From the NCBI GenBank assembly GCA_017999195.1, contig JAGOBP010000320.1, positions 1 through 5,301 on the forward strand: a stretch of DNA of 5,301 nt, written 5' to 3'. The DNA comes from Thermoflexales bacterium. Its GTDB lineage: Bacteria > Chloroflexota > Anaerolineae > Fen-1058. Positions 1 through 5,057 of the stretch are shown piece after piece. Numbering within the stretch: the stretch's first letter is position 1; every line of letters starts with the position of its first letter. The notes under the pieces are model-generated. The model worked only from the letters and a program-made list of their open reading frames with translations. It did not search any database and was not told the origin of the DNA. A program made the translations under genes and the position numbers.

Positions 1-908
1 CGACTGAACCATCTCGCGCAGCGCGGATTTTGGGCCTGTGCAAAATCGGGCTGGTGCTGCGCTACTTCGCGCCACAGATCAGCGAGGCGGCAGCTGAACT
101 CGGCGCGCTGCTGTCGAAGTGGCTGCCGCGCATCGAAGCGGCCAGCGGCCGCGATGCGTATTATCGGGTGTTGGCCGATCTGGCGGCGCAGTTGCCTGAT
201 CGGCATGCGGGCATCATCGCGCCTGCGTTGGAATCGTCAAGTGTAATCTCGCGTCCATCCAAGCCAATGGTGTTGGGCAGTGTGTGGCTGGGCCACCTGC
301 ATTACCTGCGCGCCTTGCCGGATAACCTGGTGTACATGCGGCCCTTTGCCATGCCGGATGTCGCCGCGTTGCGTGCGGCGTTTGCGCTCATTCAAAACAC
401 GCGCGGCCTGCTGTTGGACTTGCGTGGTTATCCGCAGACGCACTTCCAACACGACTTGGTGCGCTGCCTGTGTGACTGGCCGGTGGCTTCACCGCGCTAC
501 GAAATTCCCATCGTCAGTGGGCCGGATGTAAGCCAGCGCACGTGGCAGGTAGTTCAACACACCGTTAGGCCGGATGGCCGCGTCGTCTATCTGCAACCGG
601 TAGTCGCTTTGATTGATGCGACCACGCAGAGTTCGGCCGAAGATTTTGGCATGTATCTCAAGATCGCCGGGCGCGTGACGTTTGTTGGCCAGCGCACGGC
701 GGGTTGTGTGGGCAATGCAACGTACGTGAATTTGCCCGGCGGCGGCCGGCTGACGTTCACCGGCATGCGTGTCACCTGGCCCGACGGCCGTCCCGTGTGG
801 GGCATTGGCTTGGTGCCCGATGTGAACGTTGCCGTGCATGCGGATGTTTTCGATACGGGACTTGAAGTCTTACAGACGCTGAGTGTCCATGAATACGCCC
901 GTGATTGA
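1..908 (+). CDS. S41-family serine peptidase, C-terminal part (5' end cut by the window)
   Basis: The frame is open from the first complete codon at position 3, so the true start lies upstream; the TTG at 30 is not a convincing start, because the family-like stretch (EPSRAARILGL, then LRYFAP) runs across it. Counting that TTG as residue 1, the S41 catalytic-core landmarks follow in order. LPDRHAG holds a likely catalytic His (His59). GLLLDLRGYP (about 126-135) is the family's 'DlRgnp' strand. TTQSSAEDF has Ser201 as the probable nucleophile, followed by VGQRTAG and GIGLVPDV near the C terminus. The Arg in VGQRTAG, where CtpA-type enzymes carry the catalytic Lys, points to the tricorn/TSPc-like branch rather than the Ser-Lys CtpA branch. 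No clear PDZ domain lies between His59 and Ser201. No signal peptide can be judged because the N terminus is missing. Its end overlaps the LanM gene by 20 nt, so it is almost certainly co-transcribed. A role in peptide trimming or leader removal is inference. Confidence 0.85.
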   Translation, partial: TEPSRAARILGLCKIGLVLRYFAPQISEAAAELGALLSKWLPRIEAASGRDAYYRVLADLAAQLPDRHAGIIAPALESSSVISRPSKPMVLGSVWLGHLHYLRALPDNLVYMRPFAMPDVAALRAAFALIQNTRGLLLDLRGYPQTHFQHDLVRCLCDWPVASPRYEIPIVSGPDVSQRTWQVVQHTVRPDGRVVYLQPVVALIDATTQSSAEDFGMYLKIAGRVTFVGQRTAGCVGNATYVNLPGGGRLTFTGMRVTWPDGRPVWGIGLVPDVNVAVHADVFDTGLEVLQTLSVHEYARD

Positions 909-3486
909 GACACGCCCCACCGATCGAGCATTCGAGCCGCGCAGCCCGATTGAGGCTGAGCCGAGGCCGCTTGCCGCGCGACCGTTCAATCTGCATCTGG
1001 CGGCCGACCTGCAAGCGCGCTACGTGAGTGCGGCGCGGCGGCGCTTGCTCGACCGCGCGGCCGATCACCTTCACTTGTTGACCGAGGCGGCCTTGGCCGA
1101 TCTGGAGCGGCATTTGCTCGATCGCTTGTTGAGCGTACTCGCACCGACCATCGCCGCCACACTCAATGGGCCGCAGCGGTTCTGGCTCAGCCGCGCGCTG
1201 ATCGACTATCCGGTGCTGGCGGAATTACTGACGACTGTCACCGATTTTTGGGTTGAAGCCGCCGCGCAATTTCTACAACGCCTCGCAACCGATCAAGCCG
1301 AGTTGCGCCGCGCGTTTGATTTGCCGAATGATTGCTTGCCGGTCACTAGTATCCGCGCCGGATTGTCCGAGCCGCATCGCAACGGGCAGACCGTCTGGCA
1401 AGTCACGTTTGATCGCAATGTCACGCTGTTTTATAAGCCTAGAAATCTCGATCTGGATCAAGCGTGGTTTGACTTGCTGCATCACCTCAACACGACCGGC
1501 CTCGCTTGGCCCTTTATTTGCCCGCGTTTTGTGCGACGCGCAACCTATGGTTGGATGGAAGGCGTGAGCGCGCGCCCCTGCGTTGATCCGCTTCAGGTTG
1601 AGCGTTACTGTCGGCGCGGCGGCTGGCTGTTGGGGCTGCTATACCTGCTGGGCGGCAGCGATTTTCAACACGACAACGTCATCGCCTGCGCCGATCAACC
1701 GGTGCTGATCGATCTGGAAACGCTGCTGACGCCCATCGTGCGTGAGCCGGACTTTCGCTTGAAGCCGCAGCGAATTACGGCGACCGTGCTGCGCACGCAT
1801 TTCTTATCGCACCTGGAGCAGAACGCGACCGGTCACTGGCAAGAGTTGGGCGGGCTGTCGGCCATCCGCACGTCACCTGATCTTACTGTCGATCAAGCCG
1901 CAGCCGTGCAGGCGGGCTTTCACGAGTTGGCCGACTGGCTAGCCGACCATCAGGCCGAGTTCACGGCGTGGTGCGCGGCCTTCGACGGCCTGCCCCTGCG
2001 CGTGATCTTTCAAGACACCCGGCTTTATCAACGGGCGCTGCGACGTTCTTTGCAGCCGCGCTTTCTGAAGAATAAGGCCGCGCACCGCGCCGAACTTGAA
2101 CGCGTGCTGGCGGTGTCTGGCCTGCCGTCCGAAATCGCCCGACACGAAGTGGCCGACCTTGAGCAACTGGACATTCCCTACTTTGAAACGCGCACCGACA
2201 CGACCGATCTGTCGCTGAGGACTGAGGTCCTGCCCGATTATTTCGCTGAACCTACTGCTCATACCTTGCGGCGGACGCTGTTGCAATTCGATGTGGCCGA
2301 TCAAGCGCGGCAGATCGATCTGATTCAAAGCGTCTTCGATTTCAAAGCGGCTGACGGTGCCAAGCCTCAACCCGATTGGTCGGTGCCGCCCGATCGAGGC
2401 CCGGTAGCGACCACGGACTTTGAACAGGCCGCCGTCGATCTGGCTGAGCAGATCAAACGTCTGGCGATCCCCACGGCCTCTGGCGCAACGATGTGGCTGA
2501 TCCCGGAAGAGCATGCGGCAACCTATCAGTTTCGCCCGTGTGACCGTTTTCTGTATCAGGGCAGTGCGGGCATCGCCCTGTTTCTGGCAGCGATGGAGAC
2601 CGTTCGTCCGGGCGCGGGCTATGGCGACCTCACGCGATCGGCCCTGCGCCCGATCGGGACGCGTCTGCCCCGCGCGATCAGCCTGGGCGCAGCGCACGGA
2701 CTTGGCTCATTGATTTATGCCTGTGTGAAGATCGGGCAGTGGCTGTCACAACATGACTTCATCGAGCAGGCGCAGCGCGTCGCGGCTTTGATCACGCCCG
2801 AGCGGATTGCGGCCGATCAACGGCTGGATGTGTTTGACGGCGTGGCGGGTGCGATACTGGGTTTGCTGGCGCTGTATGACGTTACGCACGACGCGCAAGT
2901 CTTACGGCAAGCCCGCCTGTGCGGCGATCATCTCTTGGCTCAGCCCACCGTGTCGATCAGTGGTCTGGCGCATGGGCAAGCCGGTATTGCTTACGCGCTG
3001 TCGCACTTGTTCCGTGTGACGGGCGATGCCGCTCTGCGGCACGTGGCGCGGGCGGGCATTGCGGCTGAGGCTGCGTCGTCTGAGTTTTGGCCCAACTACT
3101 GTCATGGTGCGTCCGGCATCGGCTTGGCCCGGCTGGACGACCTCGACGCGCCGGGAGCGCGTGACGATCTTGAGGTCGCGTTGACGACCACGGCCGCTTG
3201 GCCGCTGGACGGACTGGATTTTGTGTGCTGCGGTAACTTCGGTCGCATCGAGTTGCTGTTGGCCGCCGGGCAGAAGTTGAAGCGAGCAGAGTGGGTGACA
3301 CTGGCCCGGGAACAAGCGGCGCGCTTGCTGGCGCGCCGCGATCAAGCGGGCGGCTTCCGGCTGTTTGAAGACCTGCCGCCGCGCGTCGTGAATCCCGGCC
3401 TGTTTCGCGGCGTCGCTGGCATCGGCTATGAATTGCTGCGGCTGGCCGTGCCGGAGCGCTGGCCGAATATCTGGGTGTGGGAATAA
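889..3486 (+). CDS. lanM: Class II lanthipeptide synthetase LanM (dehydratase + cyclase)
   Basis: Bifunctional cytoplasmic enzyme expected to phosphorylate and eliminate core Ser/Thr, then add Cys thiols to form (methyl)lanthionines. ATG 889 (865 aa) is chosen over GTG 883; neither has a good ribosome-binding site, and both overlap the upstream gene. Numbering is from ATG 889. Dehydratase (about 1-480): SEPH (Glu161, His163), FYKPRN (Lys183), SDFQHDN (Asp258, Gln260, Asn263), VLIDLETL (Asp275), and RVIFQDTRLY (Arg371, Thr377). The spacings of these residues match the CylM catalytic set, but Gln260 and Glu161 differ from the usual His and Asp. Cyclase (about 545-865): FLYQGSAGIALF, GAAHGLGSLIY, SGLAHGQAGIAYAL (likely catalytic His695), NYCHGASGIG (Cys738), VCCGNFG (Cys780, Cys781) and the standard C-terminal GVAGIGYELLRL. 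The zinc site is therefore Cys/Cys/Cys, as in the CCG group that includes ProcM. At 865 aa it is shorter than typical LanMs (about 900-1100). The next gene begins 5 nt downstream. Confidence 0.96.
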   Translation: MNTPVIETRPTDRAFEPRSPIEAEPRPLAARPFNLHLAADLQARYVSAARRRLLDRAADHLHLLTEAALADLERHLLDRLLSVLAPTIAATLNGPQRFWLSRALIDYPVLAELLTTVTDFWVEAAAQFLQRLATDQAELRRAFDLPNDCLPVTSIRAGLSEPHRNGQTVWQVTFDRNVTLFYKPRNLDLDQAWFDLLHHLNTTGLAWPFICPRFVRRATYGWMEGVSARPCVDPLQVERYCRRGGWLLGLLYLLGGSDFQHDNVIACADQPVLIDLETLLTPIVREPDFRLKPQRITATVLRTHFLSHLEQNATGHWQELGGLSAIRTSPDLTVDQAAAVQAGFHELADWLADHQAEFTAWCAAFDGLPLRVIFQDTRLYQRALRRSLQPRFLKNKAAHRAELERVLAVSGLPSEIARHEVADLEQLDIPYFETRTDTTDLSLRTEVLPDYFAEPTAHTLRRTLLQFDVADQARQIDLIQSVFDFKAADGAKPQPDWSVPPDRGPVATTDFEQAAVDLAEQIKRLAIPTASGATMWLIPEEHAATYQFRPCDRFLYQGSAGIALFLAAMETVRPGAGYGDLTRSALRPIGTRLPRAISLGAAHGLGSLIYACVKIGQWLSQHDFIEQAQRVAALITPERIAADQRLDVFDGVAGAILGLLALYDVTHDAQVLRQARLCGDHLLAQPTVSISGLAHGQAGIAYALSHLFRVTGDAALRHVARAGIAAEAASSEFWPNYCHGASGIGLARLDDLDAPGARDDLEVALTTTAAWPLDGLDFVCCGNFGRIELLLAAGQKLKRAEWVTLAREQAARLLARRDQAGGFRLFEDLPPRVVNPGLFRGVAGIGYELLRLAVPERWPNIWVWE

Positions 3487-3491
3487 GCCCG

Positions 3492-4400
3492 ATGAATTTG
3501 ATCACCGTCCTCAACGCTCGTACGGCGCACGCGTATGCGCCGCTGACTTATCCGCATTTTAGGCCGCTGCTGGACGACTTTGCGTCGTTTCAAGACTCGA
3601 CACTGGCGGTGGGGTACGCGGTCGCCGGTAAGCCGATCGGGTTGGCGTTGGCCCAACGGTGTGCGGACTGTGAGGCGGTGCATGTCCGATCGGTGTTTGT
3701 GCGGGCTGCGTATCGGGGCAAAGGCATCGGCACGGCGTTGTTGCAGCGGCTTGAATCGGAAGTCGCAGCCTCGCCGTACACTCGCCTGCATGTTGAGTAT
3801 CCGCACGATCGGCCGGAGACGGCCCATTGGGAGCAGGTGTTGGCGCGCTGCGGCTGGCAAGCGCCGCAGTTTACGTATCTGCGCTGCGCCGTCATCGGCC
3901 AACAGGCGGTGGCTGCGCTGTTGGCCGCGCCGTGGATACAGCACGCGCCGCCGCTGCCGGATGGCGCGGAGTTATTTGACTGGCACGAACTGAGCGCGGC
4001 TGAGCAACAGCGGCTTGAAGCGCAGCAAACGACCGAACATTATGGCGATGGCCTTGAACCCGTCATGGGCGAACGGCCGTATGAACCGTTGAATAGCCTT
4101 GGGGTCCGGTATCGCGGCGAAGTCATCGGCTGGATGTTGACCATCCGCACCGCGCCGGGGCGCGTACTGTACGATCGGTTGTTTATGGACGAGCGTTTTC
4201 GCCACACCGGCTGCGGTGCGACGCTGCTGGCCGAATCGATCAAGCGGCAGTACGCGCAGGACGGGCATCGGCCGGATGTGGGCGGCGTGTGGCGCACGCT
4301 CATGGCCAATCGGCCGATGGTGGTGTTTATCAAGCATCGCCTGAAGCCGTATCTCACGTCGTTGGTGGAGTTTAGCACTTCGTATAAAGAATTGAACTGA
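3492..4400 (+). CDS. Tandem GNAT-family acyltransferase
   Basis: Probable acyl-CoA-dependent N-acyltransferase of about 302 aa, roughly twice a single GNAT domain. From ATG 3492, the N-terminal half carries VRSVFVRAAYRGKGIGTALL, with the acyl-CoA pyrophosphate-binding consensus R-x-x-G-x-G at about 75-80. The C-terminal half carries DRLFMDERFRHTGCGATLL, with a second R-x-x-G-x-G at about 237-242. Both halves keep the preceding beta-strand (V-x-V, L-F-M) and following helix, so it looks like an internal duplication with two preserved cofactor loops. GTG 3477 is an alternative start that would overlap lanM, but ATG 3492, 5 nt after the lanM stop, is simpler. It sits between the synthetase and the precursor, which suggests it modifies this peptide. 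GNAT enzymes N-acetylate some RiPPs and fatty-acylate others. The substrate amine and acyl donor cannot be read from the sequence. A resistance (self-acylation) role is an alternative. Confidence 0.85.
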   Translation: MNLITVLNARTAHAYAPLTYPHFRPLLDDFASFQDSTLAVGYAVAGKPIGLALAQRCADCEAVHVRSVFVRAAYRGKGIGTALLQRLESEVAASPYTRLHVEYPHDRPETAHWEQVLARCGWQAPQFTYLRCAVIGQQAVAALLAAPWIQHAPPLPDGAELFDWHELSAAEQQRLEAQQTTEHYGDGLEPVMGERPYEPLNSLGVRYRGEVIGWMLTIRTAPGRVLYDRLFMDERFRHTGCGATLLAESIKRQYAQDGHRPDVGGVWRTLMANRPMVVFIKHRLKPYLTSLVEFSTSYKELN

Positions 4401-4410
4401 CTGAATTTCA

Positions 4411-4417
4411 AAAGGAG
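4411..4417 (+). promoter_or_regulatory. Strong Shine-Dalgarno site for the precursor gene
   Basis: AAAGGAG lies 7 nt before ATG 4425, an ideal spacing. It decides the start against the out-of-frame ATG at 4420, which would leave only 2 nt. No other gene in the window has a comparable site, in keeping with the high precursor-to-enzyme ratio that RiPP pathways need. Confidence 0.88.
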
Positions 4418-4424
4418 CGATGAC

Positions 4425-5057
4425 ATGGACACCTTGACCTATGCGACCCGACAGGCCATGTACGAATGCCTGATCTTCCGGCTGACGGAAGAACCCGAAC
4501 TGCGGGCGGCGTTGTTGAGCCAGCCGGGGCAGGTGCTGGCCGAAGAAATGGGCTGGCCGCTGCCGGCGGGCGTTGAACTGCGCGTGGTGGAAGACACGGC
4601 CTTGCAGCATCACGTCGTCATTCCGTGGCTGTCGGCAGTGGATCAAGCCGAGGCGGTGGCTGAGGCGGCGGACCCCCTGGCGGATGACGACGAGGAAGAA
4701 GCGGTGGTGCGCCGCGCGCTGCAGGATGAAGGTTTCAGGCAGCGTTTGCTGGCGAATCCCAAGGCCGCACTGGACGAATTGTTTGGATTCTGCCTGCCCG
4801 CCGGAGCCGAGATCACGGTGTTGGAAGAAACGCCGCAACTCTGGTACTTCGTCTGCCCGCCGCAGTTGGATCTGGTGGCAGATGAATTGGAGGACTGGGA
4901 ATTGGAGGCAGTTGCGGGCGGGGCCAGTTCGAATATCTGCTGTTATGGCGGGAACGGCCAGGGCTGCGACGGCAGTGGCGGAAGCGGCAACCAGACCTTT
5001 AGCATTCGAGCGCGCAGTCAACTCCTGCGCCGGTCACGGTATCCGATCTGTCACTAA
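4425..5057 (+). CDS. Lanthipeptide precursor with duplicated NHLP-type leader
   Basis: A 210-aa RiPP precursor. Residues 1-19 are a short N-terminal extension. Residues about 20-67 and 98-145 are two NHLP (nitrile hydratase alpha-like leader) domains, joined by an acidic linker (about 69-92, containing DDDEEE). Residues 147-166 follow the usual NHLP ending, an acidic Leu-rich stretch leading to LEAVAGG. Cleavage after Gly166 would release a 44-residue core with 8 Ser/Thr and 4 Cys. The second domain has the typical LLANPKAALDE and FCLPAGAEITVLEET pattern; the first is more diverged. The large folded leader is expected to recruit LanM and then be recognised by the C39 transporter, whose gene overlaps the stop codon (TAATG). 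The gene stands 24 nt after the GNAT gene with its own strong ribosome-binding site. Because NHLP leaders also serve azole-forming pathways, the assignment as LanM substrate rests on the neighbouring lanM and on the Cys/Ser-rich core. Confidence 0.93.
   Translation: MDTLTYATRQAMYECLIFRLTEEPELRAALLSQPGQVLAEEMGWPLPAGVELRVVEDTALQHHVVIPWLSAVDQAEAVAEAADPLADDDEEEAVVRRALQDEGFRQRLLANPKAALDELFGFCLPAGAEITVLEETPQLWYFVCPPQLDLVADELEDWELEAVAGGASSNICCYGGNGQGCDGSGGSGNQTFSIRARSQLLRRSRYPICH
4482..4625 (+). repeat. NHLP leader domain, copy 1 (in precursor)
   Basis: Residues about 20-67 of the precursor. Residues 30-67 align without gaps to residues 108-145, at an offset of 78 residues (234 nt). Shared positions are Leu30/Leu31, Pro34, Leu38, Glu40, Gly43, the block LPAG (46-49), Glu51, Val54, Glu56, Thr58, Gln61 (shifted one residue from Gln138 in copy 2) and Pro67. 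This copy is followed by the acidic linker rather than by a cleavage site. Confidence 0.85.
4716..4859 (+). repeat. NHLP leader domain, copy 2 (in precursor)
   Basis: Residues about 98-145. This copy is closer to the family pattern: F-R-x-x-L-L-x-N-P-K-A-A-L, then LPAG and V-L-E-E-T, ending in the hydrophobic strand WYFVCPP. It leads directly into the 147-166 stretch ending in Gly-Gly, so it is the functional leader position. DNA identity to copy 1 is low outside the LPAG block, which suggests an old duplication or a fusion of two paralogous leaders. Confidence 0.88.
4917..4922 (+). other. Double-glycine leader cleavage site
   Basis: Codons for Gly165-Gly166 at the end of the ELEAVAGG motif of the precursor. 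C39 peptidases cut after such Gly-Gly (or Gly-Ala) pairs, and a C39 gene starts 135 nt downstream, so this is the probable in vivo cleavage point. Cleavage would leave Ala167 as the N terminus of the core. Confidence 0.88.
4923..5054 (+). other. Core peptide region of the precursor (44 aa)
   Basis: Core residues 167-210. The first half begins ASSNICCYGG and is rich in Gly, with Cys172, Cys173 and Cys181 and with Ser168, 169, 184 and 187. The second half, from Thr191, is Arg-rich (Arg195, 197, 202, 203, 205), contains Ser193, 198 and 204, and ends in PICH with Cys209. Up to four thioether rings are possible on Cys count. Plausible donors are Ser168/169 for the Cys172/173 pair and Ser204 for Cys209. 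There is no Lys in the core, so any acylation would have to be at the N terminus or at another group. Actual ring topology cannot be read from sequence. Confidence 0.75.

Noticed and set aside
883..885. GTG as lanM start, two codons before ATG 889
   Set aside because: It adds only two residues and has no better ribosome-binding site. ATG is the more common start, though the choice is not certain.
1939..2697. Long - strand open frame (252 codons) opposite lanM
   Set aside because: It is antisense to conserved LanM sequence, its composition is Arg/Gln-biased, and it has no ribosome-binding site or family motif.
3477..3491. GTG 3477 as start of the GNAT gene
   Set aside because: It would overlap the end of lanM and adds five residues with no family support. 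ATG 3492 fits the 5-nt spacing.
4425..4919. Precursor as a genuine nitrile hydratase alpha subunit
   Set aside because: The Cys-rich metal-binding motif of the enzyme is absent, the domains are short and duplicated, and the protein ends in a Gly-Gly site plus core peptide.
3972..5021. Long - strand open frame (349 codons) opposite the GNAT and precursor genes
   Set aside because: Its translation has no recognisable domain, is rich in Arg, Gln and His, and lies exactly antisense to two well-supported genes. It is a by-product of GC-rich codon use.
4923..5054. Precursor as a thiazole/oxazole (TOMM) substrate
   Set aside because: NHLP leaders and Gly/Ser/Cys-rich cores occur in azole pathways, but no YcaO cyclodehydratase or dehydrogenase is in the window and a complete LanM is. 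It is kept only as an alternative.
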